DNA of 64,000 bases from Sulfurifustis variabilis. GTDB lineage: Bacteria > Pseudomonadota > Gammaproteobacteria > Acidiferrobacterales > Sulfurifustaceae. A model generated the notes under the pieces. The model did not search any database. It saw only the letters and a list, made by a program, of their open reading frames with translations, and was not told the DNA's origin. Where the stretch lies: positions 1,116,001-1,180,000 of the forward strand of contig NZ_AP014936.1 of assembly GCF_002355415.1 (NCBI RefSeq), read 5' to 3'. Positions 46,652 to 55,219 of the stretch are shown here, one piece after another. Numbering within the stretch: the first letter of the stretch is position 1; every line of letters begins with the position of its first letter. A program made the position numbers and the translations under genes.

Positions 46652-47304
46652 CACCGCAGGCTGATGATCGGCCAGCCGCGCCGCTCCGCCTCGCGCCGCA
46701 GGATCTCGTCGGGGTCCACGGCGACCGGGTGCGCGACGAGCTGGAGCAGAGGCAGATCGTTGTGCGAATCGCTGTAGCCCCAGCTGCCCTCGAGCGTTTC
46801 CCGGTGCACCGCGAGCCACTCGCGCAGCCGCTCCACCTTGCCCTCGCGGTAGCACGGGGTGCCGGCGACGCGACCGGTGTAGCGCCCGTCGCGCTCTTCC
46901 GGGTCGGTCGCGAGGAGATGCTCGATTCCGAACTCGCGTGCGATCGGCGCCGTGACGAAGCGGTTCGTGGACGTCACGATGAGCAGCCGGTCGCCCCGAG
47001 CGCGATGGCGCTCGACCAGCGCGCGCGCGGACGCGGTGATCATCGGGAGGATGCGCGCGGCCATGAACTCGCGGTGCAGGGCGTCGAGCTCGGCGCGCTC
47101 GCGGCCGGCGAGCGGGGCGAGCGCGAAGGCGAGGTACTCGCGGATATCGAGCTGCCCGGCCTGGTACTGCGCGAAGTAGCGGTCGTTGGCCCGGCGATGG
47201 GCGTCGGGGTCGACCCATCCGCGCGAAGCCAGGAACTCGCCCCACGCGTGGTCGCTGTCGCCGGCGAGCAGCGTGTGATCGAGGTCGAAGATCGCGAGGC
47301 TCAA
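46651..47304 (-). CDS. HAD-superfamily IB phosphatase (SerB-like)
   Basis: This 217-residue protein has the catalytic motif I LAIFDLDHTLLAGDSD, motif II RLLIVTSTNRF, a Lys in REGKVERLRE and motif IV GYSDSHNDLPLL. It is a subclass IB phosphatase close to SerB and CicA-like members; a substrate cannot be assigned. It is divergent from rppH, as in Pseudomonas, and coupled to btuC downstream, so it may be expressed with B12 import without acting in it. Confidence 0.85.
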   Translation of the reverse strand: MSLAIFDLDHTLLAGDSDHAWGEFLASRGWVDPDAHRRANDRYFAQYQAGQLDIREYLAFALAPLAGRERAELDALHREFMAARILPMITASARALVERHRARGDRLLIVTSTNRFVTAPIAREFGIEHLLATDPEERDGRYTGRVAGTPCYREGKVERLREWLAVHRETLEGSWGYSDSHNDLPLLQLVAHPVAVDPDEILRREAERRGWPIISLR

Positions 47305-47413
47305 GCGCGCGCGTGCGTCCCGGCCGGGACGCCGTTGCCGGTCCGGGGCCTTCGTGAAAAAATGACGCTATTATTAGGTATCATGCGAGCGGCAGGCCGA
47401 CGGCGAGATCGCA

Positions 47414-47890
47414 ATGATAGACGAACACGGTTACCGGCCCAACGTTGGCATCATCCTCTGTAACCGAGACTGCCAGGTCTTCTGGGCGCGCCGTTGCGGG
47501 CGCGATGGCTGGCAGTTCCCGCAGGGCGGCATCAAGTCGCGGGAGACCGCCGAGCAGGCCCTCTACCGGGAGCTGTACGAGGAGGTCGGCCTCGAGACGC
47601 ACCACGTGGAGGTGCTCGGCCGCACGCGCGACTGGCTGCACTACGACATTCCCTCCGAGTTTCGCCGTCGCAATCCGAACAGCCCATTTCGCGGCCAGAA
47701 GCAGTTGTGGTTCCTGCTGCGGCTCGTCGGCAGCGATCGGGACGTGCGTCTCGACTGCTGCGACAAGCCGGAGTTCGACTCGTGGCGGTGGATCGAGTAC
47801 TGGGGTCCGCTGCAGCAGATCATCGCGTTCAAGCGGGACGTTTACCGGATGGCGTTGACCGAGCTCGAGCCGCTGCTCGGCAGAAGCTGA
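47414..47890 (+). CDS. rppH: RNA pyrophosphohydrolase RppH
   Basis: This 158-residue Nudix hydrolase removes pyrophosphate from the 5' end of mRNA and starts RNase E-dependent decay. It has [38 protein letters not shown] and the Nudix box ending RELYEEVGL, plus WLHYDIP and GQKQLWFLL, all characteristic of RppH. An AT-rich block at 47360-47384 in the divergent gap probably holds its promoter. Confidence 0.95.
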   Translation: MIDEHGYRPNVGIILCNRDCQVFWARRCGRDGWQFPQGGIKSRETAEQALYRELYEEVGLETHHVEVLGRTRDWLHYDIPSEFRRRNPNSPFRGQKQLWFLLRLVGSDRDVRLDCCDKPEFDSWRWIEYWGPLQQIIAFKRDVYRMALTELEPLLGRS

Positions 47891-47939
47891 GGCCGGTGCT
47901 CCGAACTCGTGCGGCGAGCGCCGCTCTAACCGGGGGCGC

Positions 47940-49094
47940 ATGAGCCGGTTCCCTTCTCTTTCGAACCTTGGCGCGGGCTGCGGCCGGACCGCCGCGGTGG
48001 CGCTCGTCCTCGTCCTGGCCGGCTGCTCTTCGGAATCGAGCAGTCACGCGAAGCCCCCGGGCCCCAAGCCGCCGAATCACCTCGTCGAGCTCGCCTCGGT
48101 GAGTCGCGAGCTGCTCCAGTACACCGCCGACCGCGAGGGTACGCTGCGCGCCCTGCGCGAGGTGAAGGTGTACAACCAGGAGGAAGGCAGCGTGCTCGAG
48201 GTGCGGGTTCGCGAGGGCGACGCGGTCGCGAAGGATCAGGTGCTGGCGCGCCTGGACGACCGGCTCCTGCGTGCCGAGCTCGACAAGGCCATCGCGACGC
48301 TGCGCCAGGCGGAGGTGGACCTCGAGCGCCTCGAGCGGCTCTACGGCCGGCGGCTGGTCGCCGAGGAGGCGGTGACGCGGGCGCAAACCAATCTCGAGGT
48401 GGCGCGCGCCAGCGAACGGGTGCTGCGCACGCGGGTGTCGTACATGACCATCACCGCTCCCTTCGCGGGGCGCGTGGCGGCGCGGCTCGTCGAACCCGGC
48501 GACGTGGCGCCCAAGCACACGCATCTGCTGACGGTGGTCGATCCATCCGTGCTCGTCACCGACGTGCAGGTGTCCGAGCTCGTGCTGCCGCGTCTCCGGA
48601 GAGGCGACCGTGCGGGCGTGCGCATCGACGCGCTCGGACTGGACGTCTACCGGGGCGAGGTGTTGCGCATCTACCCCACGGTCGACCCGGTCACCCGGCG
48701 CGGCCGGATCGAGGTGGCGCTGAAGCCCGTGCCGCCCGGCGCGCGTCCCGGCCAGTTCTGCCGGGTGACGCTCTACGCCGCCGGGCGCGAGCACCTCGTC
48801 ATCCCGTACGCGGCCCTGCGGCGGGACGCCAAAGGCGAGCACGTCTTTCTGTACGAGCCGGCGAACGGGGCGCCGGGCGGCCACGTGAAGCGGGTCGATG
48901 TGCGAAGCGGCCTGCGTCTCGCCGAGCGCGTCGAGATCCGCGAGGGACTCGCCCCCGGCCAGAAGGTCGTGGCCAGGGGATTCATAGGCCTGTCCGACGG
49001 TCAGAAGGTGCAGCCCGTATCATCGGAGCCGGGTACGCCATCATCGGAGCCGGGTACGCCCACGCCTGCGGAAGCGAAGGCAGCCGATGCGTAG
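47940..49094 (+). CDS. RND efflux periplasmic adaptor (lipoprotein)
   Basis: This 384-residue membrane fusion protein has an N-terminal signal with lipobox VLAGC, so it is anchored in the inner membrane. Barrel-sandwich halves are EGSVLEVRVREGDAVAKDQVLARLD and YMTITAPFAGRVAARLVEPGDVAPK, with an alpha hairpin (about 100-155) between them. The C-terminus has a duplicated SSEPGTP (see repeat). It overlaps the RND permease gene by 8 bp. The pump substrate is unknown, and no outer-membrane factor gene is in the window. Confidence 0.9.
   Translation: MSRFPSLSNLGAGCGRTAAVALVLVLAGCSSESSSHAKPPGPKPPNHLVELASVSRELLQYTADREGTLRALREVKVYNQEEGSVLEVRVREGDAVAKDQVLARLDDRLLRAELDKAIATLRQAEVDLERLERLYGRRLVAEEAVTRAQTNLEVARASERVLRTRVSYMTITAPFAGRVAARLVEPGDVAPKHTHLLTVVDPSVLVTDVQVSELVLPRLRRGDRAGVRIDALGLDVYRGEVLRIYPTVDPVTRRGRIEVALKPVPPGARPGQFCRVTLYAAGREHLVIPYAALRRDAKGEHVFLYEPANGAPGGHVKRVDVRSGLRLAERVEIREGLAPGQKVVARGFIGLSDGQKVQPVSSEPGTPSSEPGTPTPAEAKAADA
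49020..49061 (+). repeat. 21-bp tandem duplication at the adaptor C-terminus
   Basis: Two copies (49020-49040 and 49041-49061) differ only in the last base. They encode SSEPGTP twice in frame, so the repeat only lengthens the disordered tail. Confidence 0.9.
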
Positions 49095-52000
49095 GGGCGG
49101 GCTCGCAGCCTGGTCCATCCGCCATCCGGTCTCGACCCTGATGCTCACCCTGACCGCGGTGGTCCTCGGGATCTTCGCGCTCGGGCGGCTCTCGATCGAT
49201 CTCCTCCCGCACATCATCTACCCCCAGGTCCGCGTCCGCGTCATCGACCCGGGCGTCGCGGCCACCATCATGGAGGACCGCATCACCCGGCAGCTCGAGG
49301 AGCAGCTCGCGATCACCGAGGATGCCGTCGGCATCGAGTCGACGACGTCCGAGGGGCAGTCCTACGTCCTGCTCGATTTCGACTACGGCAAGGACATCGA
49401 TCTGGCGCTGCGCGACGCCTCGACGCGGCTCGACCGCGCGAAGCGTTTTCTCCCGACGACGATCGACCCGCCGATGATCTGGAAGTCGGATCCGTCCCAG
49501 ATCCCGGTCATGGAGTTTCTCGTCACCTCGACGCTCATGGACCTCGTGGAGCTGCGCACGTGGACCGACGACCACTTCGCCAAGCAGTTCCTGAACCTGC
49601 CCGGCGTGGCCGCGGCCGAGGTCGGCGGCGGGCTCGTGCGCGAGATCCAGATCCTGCCCGATCAGCGGCGGCTCGCGGGCCTCGGTCTTTCGGTGAACGA
49701 CGTCATCAACGCCGTCCGCCGCGGAAACGAGGACGCGCCGGGCGGCCGCCTGCGGATGGGTGGGCAGGAGTACGCAAGCCGCACCGCCGGCCGGCTCACG
49801 AACGTCGCCGCGATCGCCGCGCTGCCCGTGCGGCTGCCGAGCGGCGAGAGCATCCCGCTCGCCGAGATCGCCTCGGTTTCGGACAGCCACGAGGAGGAAC
49901 GCATCCGCGCGCGCTTCAACGGCACGCCGGGCATCAAGCTCGCGGTCCAGAAACAGCCGAACGCGAACACCGTCGAGGTGACCGAGCACGTGAAGGCGCG
50001 GCTGGCGTGGCTGCGCGCCAACGACGTGATCCCGAAGGGCGTGCAGCTGCACCAGATCTCGGACCAGTCGATCTACATCCGCCAGTCGCTGTCGAACGCC
50101 ACGCAGGCGGCGGCCAGCGGCGCGATCCTCGCGATGGTCGTCGTGTACCTGTTCCTCGGCAGCATCCGGGGCACCCTCATCATCGGCACCGCGATCCCGA
50201 TCTCGATCATCGTGACGTTCGTCATCATGGCGCTCGGCGATCTCACGCTGAACATCATGACCCTCGGCGGGCTCGCGCTCGGCATCGGCATGCTCGTGGA
50301 CAACACGATCATCATGCTGGAGAACATCGCGCGTCACCGGAGCGCCGCGGCGCGCGCGAGCCCCGGACCGGATCCCGGCGGGGACGCTCTGGCCGTGCCG
50401 GTGGCCGCCGCCGCCGAGGTGACGAGCCCGATCATCGCCTCGACCTCGACCAGCCTCGCGGCGGTCGTGCCGTTCCTCTTCATCTCCGGACTGATCGGGC
50501 TGCTGTTCCGCGAGCTGATCTTCACCATTTCCGCGGCGATCCTCGCGTCGCTCCTGGTCGCGGTGACGCTCGTCCCCGCGCTCGCGGCGCGCATGAGCGG
50601 AGAGGCGCGCGGCCGGGCGCACGACCGGGTGGCGCGGATCATGGATCGTCTGCAGCAGCGCTACGCGAGCGGGGTGTCGCGCCTGCTTGCGCGCTCCGGC
50701 CTCGTCATCGCGACGGCGTTCCTGCTGCTCGCCGTCGTCGGCCTGCCGACGTTTTTCACGAGCAAGCAGGACTTCCTGCCCACGATGGACGACGGCCGCA
50801 TCAACGTCAGCGTCACGACCGATCCGGGCGTGTCGCTCGACGCGATGGACGCCGCCGTGCGTACGCTCGAACGCCTCGCGCACGAGCAGGGCAGCGTCGA
50901 GAGCGTGTACACGCTCGTCGGCGGCGCGATCTTCGGCCGTACCGAGCGCGAGACGCCGAACCGGAGCTCCCTGAACGTGCAGCTCGTGCCGCTCGACGCC
51001 CGCGACGTGAGCGGCGAGCAGTGGGTGAAGGACTACCAGCGCGCGGTCGAGCAGGCACGGCTGGCGGGATTGAAGGTGCGCGCACGCACGGCGGGCATCC
51101 GCGGCATCCGCACCTCGCGCGCCGAGGAGGACATCAGCCTGCGCGTGCAGGGGCCGGACCTCGATCGCCTGGCGGCGATCGGCGAGAACCTCGTGCGCCG
51201 GCTGCAGGGGCTGCCCGGCGTGCGCAACCTGCGTCACTCGCTCGAGGAGTCGCGCCAGGAGTTCGCCATCGAGATCGACCGCGCGCGGGCCGCCGAGCTC
51301 GGCATCGACGTGGCCGATGTCGGGCGCGCGCTGCGCGTCGCGCTCGACGGGGTGATCATCGGCGACTACCTCGAGGGCGAGCGGGCGTACGACATCCGCG
51401 TGCGCCTGCCGCAGACGGAGATCGACAACCCGGAGGCCCTCGGCCGGATACTCCTCTTCGGCGAACTGCGCGACCGGCCGGCGGTGTACCTGCGCGACGT
51501 CGCGCGAGTCGGTATCGTGCAGGCGCCCGCCGAGATCATGCGCGACCGCCAGGCGCGGATCGTCGAGATATCGGCCGCGCTCACCAAGGAGCTGCCGCTC
51601 GGCGAGGTGGTCAAGGCGATGCACGAACGGCTCGAAGGCTACGAGCTGCCGTCCGGCTACCGCATGTACTCGGGCGGCGCCGAGGAGGCGCTGGCCAAGG
51701 GGCGCCGGCTGACGGGAACGCTGCTCGGCCTCGCCCTGTTCCTCGTGTTCGTGGTGATGGCCGTGCAATACGAGTCGCTGCGCAACCCGACCGTCATCAT
51801 GCTGAGCGTGCCGTTCGCGCTGATCGGCGTCTCGGCAGCGCTCTGGCTGACCGGGCTGCCGCTTTCCATGCCGGTCTGGCTCGGCCTCATCATGCTCGCC
51901 GGCATCGTGGTGAACAACGCGATCGTGCTGGTCGAGTACATCGAGCTGCGCCGCGCGATGGGCGAGCCGGTCAAGGAGGCGATCGTGAACGCCGCGCGCC

Positions 52001-52239
52001 TGCGGCTGCGCCCCATACTCATGACCACGCTCACCACCGTCATCGGCATGGCGCCGCTGGCGCTGGGGCTGGGCGAAGGCGCCGAGATGCTCCAGCCCTT
52101 GGCGGTGACGGTGGTCGCGGGCCTCGCGTTCTCGCTGCTCGTGAGCCTCGTGCTCGTGCCCGCCATGTACCTCGCCCTGCGCGGGCGCGGCCCGGTCACC
52201 GCAACCCTGGAACAAAGCGGGGAAGCGGTGCGTCTATAA
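49087..52239 (+). CDS. RND efflux permease
   Basis: This 1050-residue inner-membrane proton antiporter of the AcrB/HAE superfamily has twelve helices and two large periplasmic loops. It has the family start RHPVSTLMLTLTAVVLGIFALGRL, LPGVAAAEVGGG, and helix-4 GIGMLVDNTIIMLENIARH. The second acidic residue of the usual VDD pair is Asn (LVDN), a variant common in this subfamily. Helix 10-11 motifs include NNAIVLVEYIELR. It shares the operon with its adaptor; soxYZ follows after 56 bp with its own -10 box. Confidence 0.92.
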   Translation: MRRGGLAAWSIRHPVSTLMLTLTAVVLGIFALGRLSIDLLPHIIYPQVRVRVIDPGVAATIMEDRITRQLEEQLAITEDAVGIESTTSEGQSYVLLDFDYGKDIDLALRDASTRLDRAKRFLPTTIDPPMIWKSDPSQIPVMEFLVTSTLMDLVELRTWTDDHFAKQFLNLPGVAAAEVGGGLVREIQILPDQRRLAGLGLSVNDVINAVRRGNEDAPGGRLRMGGQEYASRTAGRLTNVAAIAALPVRLPSGESIPLAEIASVSDSHEEERIRARFNGTPGIKLAVQKQPNANTVEVTEHVKARLAWLRANDVIPKGVQLHQISDQSIYIRQSLSNATQAAASGAILAMVVVYLFLGSIRGTLIIGTAIPISIIVTFVIMALGDLTLNIMTLGGLALGIGMLVDNTIIMLENIARHRSAAARASPGPDPGGDALAVPVAAAAEVTSPIIASTSTSLAAVVPFLFISGLIGLLFRELIFTISAAILASLLVAVTLVPALAARMSGEARGRAHDRVARIMDRLQQRYASGVSRLLARSGLVIATAFLLLAVVGLPTFFTSKQDFLPTMDDGRINVSVTTDPGVSLDAMDAAVRTLERLAHEQGSVESVYTLVGGAIFGRTERETPNRSSLNVQLVPLDARDVSGEQWVKDYQRAVEQARLAGLKVRARTAGIRGIRTSRAEEDISLRVQGPDLDRLAAIGENLVRRLQGLPGVRNLRHSLEESRQEFAIEIDRARAAELGIDVADVGRALRVALDGVIIGDYLEGERAYDIRVRLPQTEIDNPEALGRILLFGELRDRPAVYLRDVARVGIVQAPAEIMRDRQARIVEISAALTKELPLGEVVKAMHERLEGYELPSGYRMYSGGAEEALAKGRRLTGTLLGLALFLVFVVMAVQYESLRNPTVIMLSVPFALIGVSAALWLTGLPLSMPVWLGLIMLAGIVVNNAIVLVEYIELRRAMGEPVKEAIVNAARLRLRPILMTTLTTVIGMAPLALGLGEGAEMLQPLAVTVVAGLAFSLLVSLVLVPAMYLALRGRGPVTATLEQSGEAVRL

Positions 52240-52241
52240 CG

Positions 52242-52247
52242 TATAAT
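52242..52247 (+). promoter_or_regulatory. -10 box upstream of soxY
   Basis: A perfect TATAAT lies 48 bp before the soxY start, immediately after the RND stop codon. No good -35 box is visible at 16-18 bp, so an activator may be required. Confidence 0.4.
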
Positions 52248-52295
52248 CCGGCCGGCCCCGCGGCCGCACTTTTAAATACATTCCAGGAGAAGCAC

Positions 52296-52769
52296 GTGAC
52301 CGAGATCCATCGCAGAACCTTCCTGAAGGGCACGCTCGCCTCGGCGGCCCTCGGCGTGGCGGCCGCGGCCGGGCTGCTGCGGCCGGCCCGGGCGCTGGCG
52401 GCCGACTGGCCGACCGGCGCGTTCGAGGCGAAGAGCATCGAAGGCGCCCTGAAGAACCTGTACGGCGGCGCCCAGACGGCCGGCGCCGGTGCGATCAAGA
52501 TCAAGGCGCCGATCCAGGCGGAGAACGGCGCGGTGGTGCCGATCTCGGTGTCGGCCGGCATGCCGAACGTCGAGGCGATCAGCATCTACGTGGAGAAGAA
52601 CGAGCGCCCGCTCATCGCGAACACCGAGATCACGGGCGCGGGCGGCTACTTCTCCGCGCGCATGAAGATGGCGCAGAGCTCGGACGTGCAGGTCGTGGTG
52701 AAGTCGGGCGGCAAGCTCTACAGCGCCAAGCAGAACATCAAGGTCACCGTCGGCGGTTGCGGCGGCTGA
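52296..52769 (+). CDS. soxY: Sulfur carrier protein SoxY
   Basis: This 157-residue periplasmic protein has a Tat signal peptide HRRTFLKGTLASAALGVAAA. The mature domain is an immunoglobulin-like beta-sandwich and the C-terminus ends VGGCGG, the swinging arm whose cysteine carries sulfur intermediates during thiosulfate oxidation. Translation starts with GTG at 52296 behind CCAGGAGAAG. It pairs with soxZ 22 bp downstream. Other sox genes (XA, B, CD) are not in the window. Confidence 0.95.
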   Translation: MTEIHRRTFLKGTLASAALGVAAAAGLLRPARALAADWPTGAFEAKSIEGALKNLYGGAQTAGAGAIKIKAPIQAENGAVVPISVSAGMPNVEAISIYVEKNERPLIANTEITGAGGYFSARMKMAQSSDVQVVVKSGGKLYSAKQNIKVTVGGCGG

Positions 52770-52791
52770 CCCGGACGAGAGGAAACGAACG

Positions 52792-53109
52792 ATGGCAAGA
52801 AGCATGAAGGTACGCACCCGCTCGGGCGACGGCGGCGTGGAGGTGCTCGTCCTCATCAGCCACCCGATGGAAACGGGCCAGCGGGTGGACAAGCAGACGA
52901 AGCAGAAGATTCCGGCCCACTTCATCCAGAAGGTCGTGCTCGAGCACAACGGGAAAGCGGTGGCCACCGCCAACCTGGGGCCCGGCGTCTCGGAGGACCC
53001 GCTCCTCGGCTTCCAGCTTGCCGGCGGGAAGAACGGCGACAAGATCCGGATCTCGTGGACCGACAACAAGGGCGAATCGGGTTCGACCGAGGCGAGCGTC
53101 AACGCCTGA
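52792..53109 (+). CDS. soxZ: Sulfur carrier complex protein SoxZ
   Basis: This 105-residue protein binds SoxY as a heterodimer. It has VLVLISHPMETGQRVDKQTKQKIPAHFIQKV and RISWTDNKGESGSTEA, both typical of SoxZ. There is no signal peptide, as expected, because it is exported with SoxY by the Tat route. A strong terminator follows. Confidence 0.95.
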   Translation: MARSMKVRTRSGDGGVEVLVLISHPMETGQRVDKQTKQKIPAHFIQKVVLEHNGKAVATANLGPGVSEDPLLGFQLAGGKNGDKIRISWTDNKGESGSTEASVNA

Positions 53110-53129
53110 TCGACGGTTCCTGCGACGCG

Positions 53130-53157
53130 ACGGCCCCGTTCGGGGCCGTTTTTGTTT
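53130..53157 (+). terminator. Rho-independent terminator after soxYZ
   Basis: ACGGCCCC (53130-53137), loop GTTC, GGGGCCGT (53142-53149) and TTTT, then GTTT. It lies 20 bp after soxZ. Confidence 0.9.
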
Positions 53158-53176
53158 CGGGCGGGACGACCGGAAC

Positions 53177-55144
53177 TTACTGGAAGCTCTTGCGCACGAT
53201 ACCCGCCGCCAGCAGGGCCGCGCCGTAGGCGGCGTGTTCGGATCGCGGTTTCTGCAGCCGGACGCCGAGCAGGCGTTCCCGTATGCGCGTCCAGGCGCGG
53301 TTGCGGCTGCCGCTGCCCGTCGTCCAGATGGCCGATACCTTCGGCGCTCCGAGCTCGGCCAGAAGCCGGTAACCCTGGGCCTCGATGCGCGCGATGCCTT
53401 CCAGGATGCCCTGAAAGAACATCACGCTGTCGCCGGGCAGCGGCTCGAGGCGCGGCTCCTTCTCGGGGTCGGCGAGGGGGAAGCGTTCGCCGATATCCGG
53501 CAGCGGGTAGTACTCGAGGTCCGTGGGCTGATCGGGGGTGAGGAGCGGCGTCATCTCGGTCATCTGCTCCTCGCTGAAGTACTGCCTGAGCACGCCGCCG
53601 CCCGAGTTGGAGGCGCCCCCCGCGAGGAAGTGCCGCCCGAGTCGATGGCTGTACACGCCGTGCGGCGGCGAGAAGACGGGCCGCTCCGAGAGGAGCTTGA
53701 GGACGAGCGTGGTCCCGAGCGAGGTGACGCCGTGCCCCGGCGCGCTGGCGCCGGCGGCGAGGAACGAGGCCACGCCGTCGCTCGTGCCGGCCGCGATCTC
53801 GGTATCGGCCGGGAGCCCCAGTTCCCCGGCCACCTCCCCGGACAGCGTGCCGATCACGTCGCCCGGCGCGTGCACGTCGGGCAGCCAGGCCCCCCGGACT
53901 TCGAGCCCGGCAAACCACTCGGGCCAGGCAAGCCGCTCCACGTCGTAGCCGAGCTTGAGGCAGTTGTTGTAGTCGCTGTGTCCATAGGTCCCGGCCAGGC
54001 GGCCGGCAAGCCAGTCGGCCTGATGCAGCGCGTGCGCCGCGCGCGCGGCCGACTTCGTTCCCTGCAGCCAAAGCAGCTTCGCCAGGCTCCCGGTCGCGCC
54101 GTGCGCGGCCGATTTCGGGTCGGCGACGCCCGCGATGCGTTCCGCCTGGGCTTGCGCGCGCGCGTCGTTGTACATGAGCCCGGGCGTCACCGGGTTTCCC
54201 TGCTTGTCGCACAGGAGCAGCGTCGCGGATGTGCCCGCGATGGCCAGCCGCCGCACGCGCCGGGCGTCGATCTGTCCCGCGACGTTCTTCAGGCAGGCGT
54301 GCATCGCGGCCCACCACTGCATCGGGTCCTGCGTGACCTCGGCGCCGTTCCGGGTCGAGGGCGGGAGGGGCGCCTCCGCCTGTGCCAGGACCGCGCCGGC
54401 GGCGTCGATCGCGACCGCGCGACAGCCGCTGGTGCCGATGTCGATCCCGATGTACGCGTCGCGTGTGGGCCCCGGCGCGGGCTTCGGCGGCGCCGGCGGC
54501 GCAGTCGGTTTCGCGGCGCCCCGTGCGGCCGCCTCGGCCACCGGCTGGCGCTTGCGCCGCAGCATGCGGAAGCGCTCCGAACGGGTGGAGGCCGGGGCCT
54601 CGTCCGGGATCCCGTCGTCAGCCGGCGCTCTCGGCGCTTCCGGCATCGACTGCGCCTTCTTCGCCGCGCCCGACGTCGTTCCCGACGGCCGGGTCTGTGC
54701 CGCCTGCGGAGGCTCCCCGCGTCCGGTCGGCACCGCCTGCACTTCGCGCGGGAGATCGTCCGGCGGGGGCGGCGGCTCCCGCCAACCGGGGCGGCGATAC
54801 TCGGCCGTCACCGTGGTGTACACGCCCCCGCGCACGTTGAACAGCGCCCGCAGGCGCATGTAGCGCGGCTGGGTCGCGGCGACGAGGTCGTTCAGGACGG
54901 CGTTCGTCACCTTTTCGTGGAAGTGCCCCTCGTCCCGGAAACTCCAGATGTAGAGCTTGAGCGACTTCAGCTCCACGCAAAGCCGGTCGGGCACGTACTC
55001 GAGCAGGAGCGTGGCGAAGTCCGGTTGACCGGTCTTCGGGCACAGACAGGTGAACTCGGGCGCCTCGATCTCGATGATATAATCCCGGTCCGGCTGGGGG
55101 TTCGGGAAGGTCTCGAGGGTCTTCGAAGGAGTGGTGGGCGGCAT
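53177..55144 (-). CDS. Fusion of QueF (preQ0 nitrile reductase) and FGGY carbohydrate kinase
   Basis: This is one uninterrupted 655-residue frame. Residues 1-118 are a complete unimodular QueF domain: [20 protein letters not shown] carries the catalytic Cys35 and Asp42, followed by [18 protein letters not shown] with His76/Glu77 and [12 protein letters not shown]. QueF reduces preQ0 to preQ1 in queuosine synthesis. Residues about 119-228 are a Pro/Ala-rich, partly basic linker. Residues about 229-655 are an FGGY kinase: [52 protein letters not shown] with the catalytic Asp near 456, and [11 protein letters not shown]. It resembles xylulo- or ribulokinase-type enzymes; the substrate is unknown. 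The linker is in frame with normal codon use, so I see no sign of a sequencing error joining two genes. Confidence 0.9.
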   Translation of the reverse strand: MPPTTPSKTLETFPNPQPDRDYIIEIEAPEFTCLCPKTGQPDFATLLLEYVPDRLCVELKSLKLYIWSFRDEGHFHEKVTNAVLNDLVAATQPRYMRLRALFNVRGGVYTTVTAEYRRPGWREPPPPPDDLPREVQAVPTGRGEPPQAAQTRPSGTTSGAAKKAQSMPEAPRAPADDGIPDEAPASTRSERFRMLRRKRQPVAEAAARGAAKPTAPPAPPKPAPGPTRDAYIGIDIGTSGCRAVAIDAAGAVLAQAEAPLPPSTRNGAEVTQDPMQWWAAMHACLKNVAGQIDARRVRRLAIAGTSATLLLCDKQGNPVTPGLMYNDARAQAQAERIAGVADPKSAAHGATGSLAKLLWLQGTKSAARAAHALHQADWLAGRLAGTYGHSDYNNCLKLGYDVERLAWPEWFAGLEVRGAWLPDVHAPGDVIGTLSGEVAGELGLPADTEIAAGTSDGVASFLAAGASAPGHGVTSLGTTLVLKLLSERPVFSPPHGVYSHRLGRHFLAGGASNSGGGVLRQYFSEEQMTEMTPLLTPDQPTDLEYYPLPDIGERFPLADPEKEPRLEPLPGDSVMFFQGILEGIARIEAQGYRLLAELGAPKVSAIWTTGSGSRNRAWTRIRERLLGVRLQKPRSEHAAYGAALLAAGIVRKSFQ

Positions 55145-55219
55145 CCCGGCGTAGGAAACAGAAGTAACCTTCTATAAAATTGTACCATTCCAGGCGCGGC
55201 GAAACGCGAAAAACTCCTG

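Noticed and set aside
49020-49061. Start of a CRISPR-like or satellite array
   Set aside because: There are only two direct copies without spacers, in frame inside a coding sequence.
48982-52215. Minus-strand frame of 1077 codons opposite the RND permease
   Set aside because: It is the GC-driven shadow of a well-supported gene; its product is a His/Arg/Asp-rich low-complexity sequence.
53177-55144. Two separate genes (queF and kinase) artificially joined by a sequencing error
   Set aside because: The frame has no shift through the linker, the linker keeps sensible codon use, and no alternative stop/start pair with a ribosome site is seen; it is kept as a fusion, to be confirmed.
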